Of a stretch of 64,000 bases of DNA, positions 49,314 to 57,555 are shown in pieces. The notes beneath the pieces were generated by a model. That model searched no databases, was not told where the DNA came from, and saw only the letters and a list, made by a program, of their open reading frames with translations. Position 1 is the stretch's first letter. The number at the start of each line of letters is the position of its first letter. Origin of the DNA: Geminicoccaceae bacterium. GTDB lineage: Bacteria > Pseudomonadota > Alphaproteobacteria > Geminicoccales > Geminicoccaceae. The position numbers and the translations under genes were made by a program. Where the stretch lies: NCBI GenBank assembly GCA_020445645.1, contig JAGRGG010000012.1, forward strand, positions 1 through 64,000, read 5' to 3'.

Positions 49314-49329
49314 TTTAGATCGATCTAAA
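49314..49329. promoter_or_regulatory. Operator-like palindrome upstream of the ABC operon
   Basis: TTTAGATCGATCTAAA, a perfect 16-base palindrome 58 bp upstream of the first permease start. It shares the central GATCGATC and flanking TT/AA with the site at the regulator gene (50501-50514). A central CG is typical of LacI/GalR-family operators. Confidence 0.7.
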
Positions 49330-49438
49330 GGACGCCGGACCGCGGGTCAAGCGCAAATCCGGAGCGCAGGCCGCACTTCGCGCCCGCCAGCGCCGTTCCG
49401 GCCAAACACCGCGAATGGAAAAGGAGAAGGAAGGCCCC

Positions 49439-49458
49439 GCGCCGGCGGACGCGAAGCG
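49439..49458 (-). repeat. Intergenic repeat copy with pyrimidine tract
   Basis: Full repeat core. Read on the minus strand it follows the LacI-type gene's stop by 4 bp and continues into GGGGCC and a TTCC/CTCC pyrimidine-rich tract, to about 49418. Same layout as the 31333-31372 arm. Confidence 0.8.
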
Positions 49459-49462
49459 TGTC

Positions 49463-50485
49463 TCACGGCGCCCGCCCGCACGACTCGCGCGCGACGAAGC
49501 GAGTCGGCTCGACCGCGCGCTGGACGGGGGCGTCGGGCGCCATGATGCGCCGCAGGAGGAGGCGGGCTGCGCTGGCGCCGACCTTGAAGGGCTCGGTGGC
49601 AACGGAGGCGAGGCCGGGGCGGACGAGGTCGGCCTCGGCGACGTTGTCGAAGCCGACGAGCGACAGGTCCCGGCCGAGCACGACGCCGAGGTCCGACAGG
49701 CCTCGGTGAAGGCCGAGGGCGATCACGTCGTTGAAGCAGAGGATCGCCGTCGGGCGGTCGGGGGGGGCGATCATGCCGGCGGCGGCGGCGCGGCCCGCCG
49801 CGTGGGTGAGCGGGAGGTCGACGACGCGGCGGGGGTCGAGGCCGTTCGCCCGCATGGCGGCGGCGTACCCTTCGAGGCGGTCCGCCTGCGCCGAGTGCCG
49901 CCTGTCGCCGCTTGCGAACGCGATGCGGCGGTGGCCGAGTGCGATGAGGCGTTGGGTGGCGTCGGCCATCCCGGCCCGGTAGTCGATGCCGGCATAGTCA
50001 CCGGCGGTGTCGGGAACGAGGCGCAGCACCTGGACGAGGGGCGTCCGCCACGTTCCGGCGCCGTCGACGAGCCCTATCCCCGTTCCCTCCGCCGGGCAGA
50101 CGATCAGCCCGTCGACGCCGTGCTCGCGCATCCGCCCGACGAAGCCGTCCTGCTTCGCCGCACCTTCGTTCGAGTTGGCGAACAGGACGGCGAGCCCTTC
50201 CGCTTCGAGCACCGATTCGATCCCGGCGAGGAGGACGGCGAAGAACGGGTTGGCGAGGTCGGGGACGACGACGCCGACGGTGCGGCTGCGGGCCGCCCGC
50301 ATCCGGGCGGCGCCCTGGTGGTAGACGTAGCCGAGTTCGGCCATCGCCCGCTCGACCCCGGCGCGGGTGGCGGCGCCGACGAGCGGGCTCTTGCGCACGA
50401 CGAGCGAGGCCGTCGCCCGCGAGACGCCGGCGCGCCTTGCCACATCGAGGAGGGTCGGCCGTCTCGGGCCGGGTTCTTCGTTCAT
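49463..50485 (-). CDS. LacI/GalR-family transcriptional regulator
   Basis: 340 residues from ATG 50485. N-terminal helix-turn-helix TLLDVARRAGVSRATASLVVR (about 10-30), a hinge near 55, then the periplasmic-binding-protein-like ligand core (TVGVVVPDLANPFFAVLLAGIE, VDGLIVCPAEGTG, FASGDRRHSAQADRLEGYAAAM, ILCFNDVIALGLHRGLSDLGVVL). It is encoded upstream of an amino-acid-type ABC importer on the same strand. Both promoters carry GATCGATC palindromes, so autoregulation and control of the importer are inferred. LacI proteins usually sense sugars, which makes a polar amino acid an unusual ligand. Confidence 0.93.
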   Translation of the reverse strand: MNEEPGPRRPTLLDVARRAGVSRATASLVVRKSPLVGAATRAGVERAMAELGYVYHQGAARMRAARSRTVGVVVPDLANPFFAVLLAGIESVLEAEGLAVLFANSNEGAAKQDGFVGRMREHGVDGLIVCPAEGTGIGLVDGAGTWRTPLVQVLRLVPDTAGDYAGIDYRAGMADATQRLIALGHRRIAFASGDRRHSAQADRLEGYAAAMRANGLDPRRVVDLPLTHAAGRAAAAGMIAPPDRPTAILCFNDVIALGLHRGLSDLGVVLGRDLSLVGFDNVAEADLVRPGLASVATEPFKVGASAARLLLRRIMAPDAPVQRAVEPTRFVARESCGRAP

Positions 50486-50500
50486 GCCGCCAACGGTTCT

Positions 50501-50514
50501 TTGGATCGATCCAA
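50501..50514. promoter_or_regulatory. Operator-like palindrome upstream of the LacI gene
   Basis: TTGGATCGATCCAA, a perfect 14-base palindrome 15 bp before the regulator's start codon, sharing GATCGATC with the site at 49314-49329. Confidence 0.7.
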
Positions 50515-50653
50515 GCCGGAGCATAGCCGGAACCTCGGGGCTCATAAAGCCCCGCGCGGCGGACAGGGGGCGCAACCCGCCCTACCCCTGCCGCGCGACG
50601 GCTGCTAGGACAGGCCGGCGCCTCCCACACACCTCCCCGTCCGGACCCTTTTC

Positions 50654-52243
50654 ATGATCGACCGCGACACCATCGCCAAGAGCAAGGCCTGGCCCATCGT
50701 CGAGGCGACGGCGCTCGTCAGGCGCGTCGAGCGGCGCCCCCCCGAGAAGGGCTTCGTCCTGTTCGAGACTGGCTACGGCCCGTCCGGCCTGCCGCATATC
50801 GGCACGTTCGCGGAAGTGTTCCGGACGACGCTGGTGCGGCGGGCGTTCGGCCGGCTCTCGGATCTCCCGACCCGGCTCTACTGCTTTTCGGACGACATGG
50901 ACGGGCTGCGCAAGGTTCCAGACAACGTGCCGAACGCCGACATGGTGCGGGGGCACTTGGGCAAGCCGCTCACCTCGATCCCGGACCCGTTCGGCACGCA
51001 CGACAGCTACGGCGCGCACATGAACGCCCGGCTCATGGCCTTCCTCGACAGCTTCGGCTTCGACTACGACTTCAAGTCGGCGACGGCCTGCTACCAGGAG
51101 GGCGCGTTCGACGCCGTTCTCCAGCGGGTGCTGGAGCGGCACGAGGCCATCTGCGAGATCGTCCGCCCGATCCTGGGGCCGGAGCGGCGCGCCACCTACA
51201 GCCCGTTCCTGCCGATCTCGCCGACGACGGGACGGGTCTTGCAGGAGGGGCTGAAGGAGGTGCGGCCCGAGACGGGCACCGTCGTCTTCCGCGACGAGGA
51301 CGGCGCCCTCAAGGAGACGCCCGTGACGGGCGGGCGCTGCAAGCTCCAGTGGCGGGCCGACTGGGCCTTGCGCTGGACGGCGCTCGACGTGGACTACGAG
51401 ATGTCGGGCAAGGACCTGATCGACAGCGTGAAGCTCGCGTCGCAGATCTGCCGGGCGATGGGGGGTATCCCGCCGCAGAGCCTCACCTACGAGCTGTTCC
51501 TCGACGCCGAAGGGCATAAGATCTCGAAGTCGAAGGGCAACGGCCTGACGATCGACGACTGGCTGCGCTACGGCACCCAGGAGAGCCTGATGCTCTTCCT
51601 TTACCGGGAGCCAAAGGCGGCGAAGAGGCTCCACGTCGACGTGATCCCGAAGCACGTCGATGAGTACAAGGGCTTCCTCGAAGCCTACCCCATGCAGGAC
51701 GACGACAGGCGGCTCGGCAACCCGGTCTGGCACATCCACGACGGGGATCCCCCCCCGCCGCACCAGAAGCTCGACTACGGGATGCTCTTGAACCTCGCCT
51801 CGGTCGTCAACGCCGAGGCGCCCGAGATGCTCTGGCGCTACCTCGAAGCCACCATGCCGGGCACGAACCCGTCGAGCGACCCCGAGCTTGCCGGCCTCGT
51901 CGGGAAGGCCGTCGCCTATTACGGCGACGAGGTGAAGCCCAACAAGCGCTACCGGGCACCGAGCGAAACCGAGCGGGCGGCGCTGGTCGAACTCGCGCAT
52001 TTTCTGGAGGGCATCGATCCCGCGACCCCGGCGGAAGACATCCAGAACGGCGTCTACGAGGTCGGCAAGCGCCACGATTTCGCCAACCTCCGCGACTGGT
52101 TCAAGGCGCTCTACGAGGTGCTGCTCGGCCAGGAGACCGGTCCCCGCATGGGCTCGTTCATCGCCATCTACGGCGTCCTCAACACCCTCCGTCTGATCCG
52201 CCGCGTCCTGGAGCGTGGCACGCTCGCCGCCGATGCCGCCTAG
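50654..52243 (+). CDS. lysS: Lysyl-tRNA synthetase, class I
   Basis: Charges tRNA-Lys. 529 residues with class I signature motifs: PHIG in GPSGLPHIGTFAEVF (HIGH) and KISKSKG (KMSKS). The class I LysRS, instead of the more common class II enzyme, is typical of alphaproteobacteria and of archaea, supporting the taxonomic reading of this part of the window. ATG 50654 follows about 140 bp of divergent intergenic DNA; its stop overlaps the start of rsmB by 11 bp. Confidence 0.95.
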   Translation: MIDRDTIAKSKAWPIVEATALVRRVERRPPEKGFVLFETGYGPSGLPHIGTFAEVFRTTLVRRAFGRLSDLPTRLYCFSDDMDGLRKVPDNVPNADMVRGHLGKPLTSIPDPFGTHDSYGAHMNARLMAFLDSFGFDYDFKSATACYQEGAFDAVLQRVLERHEAICEIVRPILGPERRATYSPFLPISPTTGRVLQEGLKEVRPETGTVVFRDEDGALKETPVTGGRCKLQWRADWALRWTALDVDYEMSGKDLIDSVKLASQICRAMGGIPPQSLTYELFLDAEGHKISKSKGNGLTIDDWLRYGTQESLMLFLYREPKAAKRLHVDVIPKHVDEYKGFLEAYPMQDDDRRLGNPVWHIHDGDPPPPHQKLDYGMLLNLASVVNAEAPEMLWRYLEATMPGTNPSSDPELAGLVGKAVAYYGDEVKPNKRYRAPSETERAALVELAHFLEGIDPATPAEDIQNGVYEVGKRHDFANLRDWFKALYEVLLGQETGPRMGSFIAIYGVLNTLRLIRRVLERGTLAADAA

Positions 52244-53501
52244 ACCCGCCGCGTCCGCCCGCAAGGTGGCGCTGGCGATGCTGGACGCGACCCTGGCTAG
52301 TGGGCAGGGCGGCGGCAGCCGGGATCAACGCGCGGCGGCGGACTTCGGGGCGCTGGAGCCCCGCGACCGCGGCTTCGCCCGCGCGCTCTACGGCCTCACG
52401 CTCCGCCACCTCGGCGAGATCGACGCCGGCCTCGCCCCCTACCTGCGCCGCAAGCCGCCCTTGCCGCTCCTGAACGTGCTGCGCGTCGGCGTCTGCCAGA
52501 TCCGCCTCCTGCGCACGCCCGCCCACGCCGCCGTCGGCGAGACGGTGGCACTGGCCCCGCCGGGGGGACGCGGCCTCGTCAACGCCGTGCTGCGCCGCCT
52601 TGCCACGGCGGAACCCGCCGATCTCGACCCCGTCGCCCTCAACACCCCCTCCTGGCTGCGCGCGCGCTGGGAGCGGACGTATGGGGGTGGGACCGCCCGC
52701 GCCGTCATGGCGGCGCACCTCCTGGAACCGCCGCTCGATCTGAGCGTCAAGGCCGACCACGCGCTCTGGGCCGAGCGGCTGGGCGGGCGCCTCCTGCCGA
52801 ACGGCACGGTGCGGCTGGAGGGCGGCGGCGCCGTCGAGGCGTTGCCGGGCTTCGAGGAAGGGGCGTGGTGGGTGCAGGACGTGGCCGCCTCGCTGCCGGC
52901 GCGCATCCTCGGCGACGTGCGGGGCAGGCGCGTCCTCGACCTCTGCGCCGCCCCCGGTGGCAAGACGGCGCAGCTCGCGGCGGCGGGGGCCGCCGTCACC
53001 GCCGTCGAGCGTGACCCGGCCCGGCTCGCCTTGCTGCGCGCGAATCTGGCGCGCGTCGGCCTCGACGCCGAAACGGCGGCGGCGGACGCGCTCGCCTACG
53101 AACCGGCCGAGCCCTTCCCCTTCGTCCTTCTCGACGCCCCCTGCACGGCGACGGGTACGGTGCGCCGCCACCCGGACATCCCCTGGACGCGGCGCCCCGA
53201 CGACGTGGGTCGGATCGCGGCCCGGCAGGGGCCTTTGCTCGACGCGGCCCTGCGGCTCCTGGCGCCGGGCGGCGTCCTCGCCTACGCCGTGTGCTCCTTG
53301 GAACCGGAGGAGGGCGAACTGCAGATCGAGGCGGCGCTAGGCCGACATCCGGGACTGCGGCGGTGCCCGATCGGCAGGAACGACCTCGGCGGGCTGCCGC
53401 TCACGCCCACGGCAGGGGGCGACCTGCGCACGCTGCCCTGCGACATGGCGGATGAGGGCGGCATGGACGGGTTCTTCGTCGCCCGCCTCGGCATCGACTA
53501 G
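52233..53501 (+). CDS. rsmB: 16S rRNA (cytosine-967)-C5-methyltransferase-like protein
   Basis: SAM-dependent RNA m5C methyltransferase. 422 residues from ATG 52233 (a GTG at 52215 is in frame). A NusB-like helical RNA-binding domain (about 10-130) precedes the Rossmann domain. SAM motif RVLDLCAAPGGKTAQLA, catalytic Cys in LLDAPCTATGTVRRHPDI and the second motif YAVCSLEPEEGE are the NOL1/NOP2/Sun set. Some members modify positions other than 967. Coupled to lysS by overlap and followed 11 bp later by purH. Confidence 0.88.
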   Translation: MPPRPAASARKVALAMLDATLASGQGGGSRDQRAAADFGALEPRDRGFARALYGLTLRHLGEIDAGLAPYLRRKPPLPLLNVLRVGVCQIRLLRTPAHAAVGETVALAPPGGRGLVNAVLRRLATAEPADLDPVALNTPSWLRARWERTYGGGTARAVMAAHLLEPPLDLSVKADHALWAERLGGRLLPNGTVRLEGGGAVEALPGFEEGAWWVQDVAASLPARILGDVRGRRVLDLCAAPGGKTAQLAAAGAAVTAVERDPARLALLRANLARVGLDAETAAADALAYEPAEPFPFVLLDAPCTATGTVRRHPDIPWTRRPDDVGRIAARQGPLLDAALRLLAPGGVLAYAVCSLEPEEGELQIEAALGRHPGLRRCPIGRNDLGGLPLTPTAGGDLRTLPCDMADEGGMDGFFVARLGID

Positions 53502-53512
53502 GAGGAAGGCCC

Positions 53513-55042
53513 ATGCACGTGCGGCGCGCGCTCATCTCGGTCCACGACAAGATGGGGCTCGTTAGGCTTGCAAAAGCCCTTGCCGGCCTCGGCGTCGAAA
53601 TCGTCTCGACCGGCGGCACGGCGAGGGCCCTTAGCGCCGCCAGTCTCGACGTGACCGAGGTCGCCGACCTCACGGGACAGGCCGAGATCCTGGACGGTCG
53701 GGTCAAGACGCTCCACCCGGCCGTCCACGGCGCCCTCCTCGCCCGGCGCGACAGCGAGGCGCATATGGCGACGATCGAGGCCGCCGGGATCGCGCCGATC
53801 GACCTCCTCGTCGTCAACCTCTACCCCTTCGAGGCCACGGCGGCGCGGGGCGCTTCCTTCGAGGAGACGCTGGAGCAGATCGACATTGGCGGCCCCGCCA
53901 TGATCCGGTCGGCGGCGAAGAACCACGCCAGCGTCCTCGTCGTCGTCGATCCTGCGGACTACGGCGCCGTCGCCGCGGCGATCCGTGAGGGGGAGATCGA
54001 CCCCGACTTCCGCCGCCGCCTCGCCGCCAAGGCTTTCGCCCGCACCGCCGCCTACGACGCCGCCATCGCCGCGTGGTTCGCCAAGGAGGCGGATGAGCCC
54101 CTGCCCGCCGTCCTCCCCCTCGTCGCCGCCAGGGTCGAGACGCTGCGCTACGGCGAGAACCCGCACCAGAAGGCGGCGCTCTACAAAAGCCCGCTCGCGG
54201 GCACGGGCATCGCCGACGCGCGGCAGATCCAGGGCAGGCCGCTCAGCTACAACAACCTGCTCGACGCCGACGCGGCGCTCTGGGCAGTTCTGGAACACAC
54301 CGACCCCGCCGCCGTCATCGTCAAGCACGCCAACCCCTGCGGCGCCGCGACGGCCAAGACCCCCCGCGACGCCTACGAAGCGGCGCTCGCCTGCGACCCT
54401 TCGAGCGCCTTCGGCGGCATCGTCGCCCTCAACCGCCCCCTCGACGGCGCCACCGCCGCGGCCATCGCAAAACTCTTCGCCGAGGTCGTCGTCGCGCCGG
54501 AGGCGACGCAAGAGGCCGTGGCCGTGCTCGCCGCCAAGCCGAACCTGCGCCTCCTCGTCCTGCCAAGCAGGACGCCGAACGCGGGCCTTCAGATGCGAAG
54601 CATCGGCGGCGGGCTGCTCGTCCAGGAGGCCGACGCCGCCGCGACGATCGAGGGCGCCACGGTGGCGACGGAGCGCGCGCCCTCCCCCGACGAGCGCGCG
54701 GCGCTGGCCTTCGCGTGGCGGGTCGCCAAGCACGTGCGCTCGAACGCCATCGTGCTCGCCGCCGGCACGGCGACGGTCGGGATCGGCGCCGGGCAGATGA
54801 GCCGGGTCGACGCCGTGGAGATCGCGGCGCACAAGGCTCGGCGCGCCGACGCACGACGCCCCCTCGTCATGGCCTCCGACGCCTTCTTTCCCTTCGCCGA
54901 CGGCCTGGAGCGGGGCATCGAGGCCGGCGTCACCGCCGTGGTCCAGCCGGGCGGCAGCCTGCGCGACGCCGAGGTCGTGGCGGCGGCGGATCGGGCCGGG
55001 GTCGCCATGCTGTTCACGGGGCGGCGGCATTTCAGGCATTAG
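53513..55042 (+). CDS. purH: Bifunctional AICAR transformylase / IMP cyclohydrolase
   Basis: Last two steps of IMP synthesis. 509 residues, ATG 53513 preceded by AGGAGG. N-terminal MGS-like cyclohydrolase domain with VEIVSTGGTARAL and DGRVKTLHPAVHGALL. C-terminal transformylase domain with LRYGENPHQKAALY and VIVKHANPCGAA, the catalytic His region. With guaB 8 kb away and rsmB adjacent it fits a purine neighbourhood. Confidence 0.95.
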   Translation: MHVRRALISVHDKMGLVRLAKALAGLGVEIVSTGGTARALSAASLDVTEVADLTGQAEILDGRVKTLHPAVHGALLARRDSEAHMATIEAAGIAPIDLLVVNLYPFEATAARGASFEETLEQIDIGGPAMIRSAAKNHASVLVVVDPADYGAVAAAIREGEIDPDFRRRLAAKAFARTAAYDAAIAAWFAKEADEPLPAVLPLVAARVETLRYGENPHQKAALYKSPLAGTGIADARQIQGRPLSYNNLLDADAALWAVLEHTDPAAVIVKHANPCGAATAKTPRDAYEAALACDPSSAFGGIVALNRPLDGATAAAIAKLFAEVVVAPEATQEAVAVLAAKPNLRLLVLPSRTPNAGLQMRSIGGGLLVQEADAAATIEGATVATERAPSPDERAALAFAWRVAKHVRSNAIVLAAGTATVGIGAGQMSRVDAVEIAAHKARRADARRPLVMASDAFFPFADGLERGIEAGVTAVVQPGGSLRDAEVVAAADRAGVAMLFTGRRHFRH

Positions 55043-55054
55043 CTTCAAGCCCGA

Positions 55055-55086
55055 ACACGCTTCACGCGCTTTGGCGCGGAGCGTGT
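55055..55086. repeat. Hairpin of the intergenic repeat family
   Basis: ACACGCT...AGCGTGT outer arms (7 bp) and CGCGC/GCGCG inner arms form a 32-base hairpin 12 bp after the purH stop. A diverged copy of the GCTTCGCG repeat; no T-run follows. Confidence 0.6.
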
Positions 55087-55215
55087 CCGATCGATCAGAA
55101 AACCGCGCACTGCACAGAATCCGTTAACTACTCCACGCGATAATGGCGGCGGGCAGAGGGTTCGTGCTATGGTTGCATTGGACCCGACCTGCGTGACTCA
55201 ACGGACTCGCCTGCC

Positions 55216-55308
55216 ATGCTTGACCGTGCCGTGATCTATTTCAGTGGCGTTGTGCTGTTTTTTTCCTGGCTGATCGGTCAGCCAACCATAATGGCGATTT
55301 CGCCCTGA
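55216..55308 (+). CDS. Possible 30-residue membrane peptide
   Basis: ATG to TGA, 30 codons. The middle (IYFSGVVLFFSWLIG) is hydrophobic enough for one membrane helix, with Asp and Arg near the N-terminus. No clear Shine-Dalgarno upstream and a stable hairpin in the 3' half; could be chance. Reported because it is the only open frame of membrane character in an otherwise empty stretch. Confidence 0.25.
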   Translation: MLDRAVIYFSGVVLFFSWLIGQPTIMAISP

Positions 55309-55387
55309 AGCGAACGCCCTAGCACCGTAAGGGGGTAGGATGGGGCGGATGCCGGCCGTTGCCGGCGCGCCCGCCCGGGTGCGCGCC

Positions 55388-55561
55388 CTACTGTGCCGCG
55401 TCCTGCACCTTCTCGCCGGCGTTCTCGATCGCCTTGCCCGTTGCCGCCGTGTTGTCGCTGGTATCCTGCTTGACGCCGCGCCACGTGTCGCCACACCCGG
55501 AAAGGCCAGCGCCCATTACGAGGAGGAAAACGAGGGCAAGGGCAAGCCTGGAAACGCGCAT
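55388..55561 (-). CDS. Small entericidin-like lipoprotein
   Basis: 57 residues from ATG 55561, with GGGAG 6 bases upstream. Signal peptide with lipobox GLSGC (Cys23), then a polar helical tail (GKAIENAGEKVQDAAQ). The tail shares the pattern of the other small lipoprotein at 40263-40472 (GEAI, ENAGE). It resembles entericidin/osmotically inducible small lipoproteins. It is the only convincing minus-strand gene here. Confidence 0.75.
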   Translation of the reverse strand: MRVSRLALALVFLLVMGAGLSGCGDTWRGVKQDTSDNTAATGKAIENAGEKVQDAAQ

Positions 55562-56020
55562 CGGATTCTCCCAGCGTGGTTTTGGTAGGTGCCCAAGCAC
55601 CCGCGTTGGAAACGATTCCCGGCATGAACGCCCGAAACCGCCCAAGGTTGCACAGCCTATGAACGTGAACGCAAGGCGACGAGCGGTTTCGAGACCATTC
55701 AGGGCATGGGGCGCCCGCCCAAAGGCGGGCACTGTGACGGATGGGACACTGCCGCCCGCGGTATGAGGGCGAGAAGCCTGGGCCGACATTGCCCTTTTCC
55801 GTTCGGCCGGCAGGGGCGTAGCGCACGCCGCCCTAGGCACGCCGCGAACGGTCCCTCGCCGGTCGGTTGCAGCCGATCGCGGAGGTGGGCAAGACGTTAA
55901 GGATGTTTTAAGGTTAGCGGCGCAACTTACCGTTCAAGGTCATCCGTCGGAACGGGGCCGCGGGCGCCCCCCGCCGAACCGTTGGGTTGCATTGGGGCAG
56001 AGCATCGCGGAGAGGCGGGA
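55562..56020. other. Non-coding stretch upstream of gpmI
   Basis: 459 bp. Contains a GGTGC/GCACC hairpin (55588-55601), a perfect GCCCGCC/GGCGGGC hairpin (55713-55730) and a TTAA-N7-TTAA box (55897-55911). No convincing gene; open frames on either strand lack family similarity. Confidence 0.6.
55897..55911 (+). promoter_or_regulatory. CtrA-type box (perfect TTAA-N7-TTAA)
   Basis: TTAAGGATGTTTTAA fits the CtrA full-site consensus exactly, about 110 bp upstream of the gpmI start. A chance match is unlikely in DNA this GC-rich. Confidence 0.45.
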
Positions 56021-57532
56021 ATGGGTCCGGTCGTCTTGTGCATCCTGGATGGATGGGGCTGGCGCGAAAGCCGGGGCGACAACGCCGTGGCGCTGGCCGA
56101 CACCCCCGTCTTCGACCGCCTCTGGCGGGACTGCCCGCACGTCTTCCTGCGCACCGACGGCCCCGCCGTCGGGCTGCCGGAGGGGCAGTTCGGCAACTCC
56201 GAGGTCGGCCACATGAACCTCGGCGCCGGACGCGTCGTCGTGCAGGACCTGCCGCGCATCAACCACCTGATCGAGACCGGCGGCCTGTTCGAGGGCGAGG
56301 CCTACAAGGCCTTCGTCGCCAGGGCGAAGGCGGGCGGCGGCCGGGTCCACCTCCTGGGCCTCATCTCCCCCGGCGGGGTCCACGGTCACCAGCGGCAGAC
56401 GGCCCAGCTCGCCCGCGCGCTCGACGGGGCCGGGTTCGAGGTTCTGGTCCACGCCTTCACCGACGGCCGCGACACGCCGCCCCGCGCGGCCATCGGCTAC
56501 CTGGACGACTTGCTAGACGACCTGAAGGGCACTCGAGTCCGCATCGCCACGGTGAGCGGCCGCTACTACGCGATGGACCGCGACAAGCGCTGGGAGCGCA
56601 CCAAGCTCGCTTTCGATGCCATCGTCGCGGGCAAGGGGCCACGGGCGGAGACGGCGCGGGCGGCGGTCGAGGCGGGCTACGCGGACGATCTGGGCGACGA
56701 GTTCGTCGTGCCCACGGTGATCGGCGGCTACGCGGGCCTCAAGGACGGCGACGCCGTGCTCTGCACGAACTTCCGCGCCGACAGGGTAAGGCAGATCATG
56801 GCGGCGCTGGCGCTCCCCGGCTTCGACGGCTTCGAGCGCCCGCCTTTACACCTTTCGGTCCTCGCCGGGATGAAGGGCTATTCCGAGAACCTCGACGCGG
56901 AACTGCTCGCCTTGGTCCCGACCCAGGAACTCGACCGGATCCTGGGCGAGGTGGTCGCCGAGGCGGGGCTGCGCCAGTTGCGCATGGCCGAGACCGAGAA
57001 GTATCCCCACGTCACCTTCTTCTTCAACGGCGGCGAGGAACGGCTCTATCCGGGCGAGGAGCGGATCATGGAGCCCTCGCCGAAGGTGGCGACCTACGAC
57101 CTCCAGCCCGAGATGTCGGCGATGCCCCTGACCGACCGCCTCGTCGCCGCCGTCGGCGCCGAGGATTTCGGCTTCGTCCTCGTCAACTTCGCCAACCCCG
57201 ACATGGTCGGGCACACCGGCGTGATCCCGGCTGCGGTTCAGGCGATCGAGGCGGTCGACGCCTGTCTCGGCAGGGTCGTCGATACGGTGCTGGCCTCCGG
57301 CGGCGCCTGCCTGATCACCGCCGATCACGGCAACGCCGACAACATGCTGGAACCGGACGGGTCGCCGAACACGGCCCACTCGCTGAATCCGGTCCCCGTG
57401 ATCGTCACCGCCGAAGGATTCGAACTCGCCGAGGGCGGGATCCTGGCCGACGTGGCCCCGACCATCCTCGAGATGCTCGGCATCGCCCAGCCCGCCGAGA
57501 TGACCGGACACAGCCTGATCGAGCCGGCCTGA
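56021..57532 (+). CDS. gpmI: 2,3-bisphosphoglycerate-independent phosphoglycerate mutase (possibly chimeric)
   Basis: Interconverts 3- and 2-phosphoglycerate in glycolysis, with two Mn ions and a phosphoserine intermediate. 503 residues from ATG 56021 (GGAGAGGCGGGA upstream). LCILDGWGWRE, catalytic Ser60 in GNSEVGHMNLG, VATYDLQPEMSA and VNFANPDMVGHTG are canonical. The front half looks alphaproteobacterial. The last about 110 residues (DNMLEPDGSPNTAHSLNPVP... onward) look more like actinobacterial GpmI, where alphaproteobacterial enzymes usually have a GNCEMM-type stretch. The reading frame is intact, so a chimera joined at a conserved block (57085-57350) would be silent. Confidence 0.85.
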   Translation: MGPVVLCILDGWGWRESRGDNAVALADTPVFDRLWRDCPHVFLRTDGPAVGLPEGQFGNSEVGHMNLGAGRVVVQDLPRINHLIETGGLFEGEAYKAFVARAKAGGGRVHLLGLISPGGVHGHQRQTAQLARALDGAGFEVLVHAFTDGRDTPPRAAIGYLDDLLDDLKGTRVRIATVSGRYYAMDRDKRWERTKLAFDAIVAGKGPRAETARAAVEAGYADDLGDEFVVPTVIGGYAGLKDGDAVLCTNFRADRVRQIMAALALPGFDGFERPPLHLSVLAGMKGYSENLDAELLALVPTQELDRILGEVVAEAGLRQLRMAETEKYPHVTFFFNGGEERLYPGEERIMEPSPKVATYDLQPEMSAMPLTDRLVAAVGAEDFGFVLVNFANPDMVGHTGVIPAAVQAIEAVDACLGRVVDTVLASGGACLITADHGNADNMLEPDGSPNTAHSLNPVPVIVTAEGFELAEGGILADVAPTILEMLGIAQPAEMTGHSLIEPA

Positions 57533-57555
57533 TCCGCGACGGATAGGGTGGCCGG

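Larger units (their letters stand above)
55043..55387. other. Non-coding stretch after purH
   Basis: 345 bp holding a repeat-family hairpin (55055-55086), a possible 30-codon ORF (55216-55308) and, inside that ORF, a TGGCTGA/TCAGCCA hairpin at 55267-55284. No larger gene on either strand is convincing; longer open frames here are overlapped by the lipoprotein on the minus strand. Confidence 0.6.

Noticed and set aside
55088-55096. GATCGATC after the purH hairpin as a third LacI operator
   Set aside because: The flanks do not extend the palindrome (TCC before, AGA after) and no gene of the importer regulon is adjacent.
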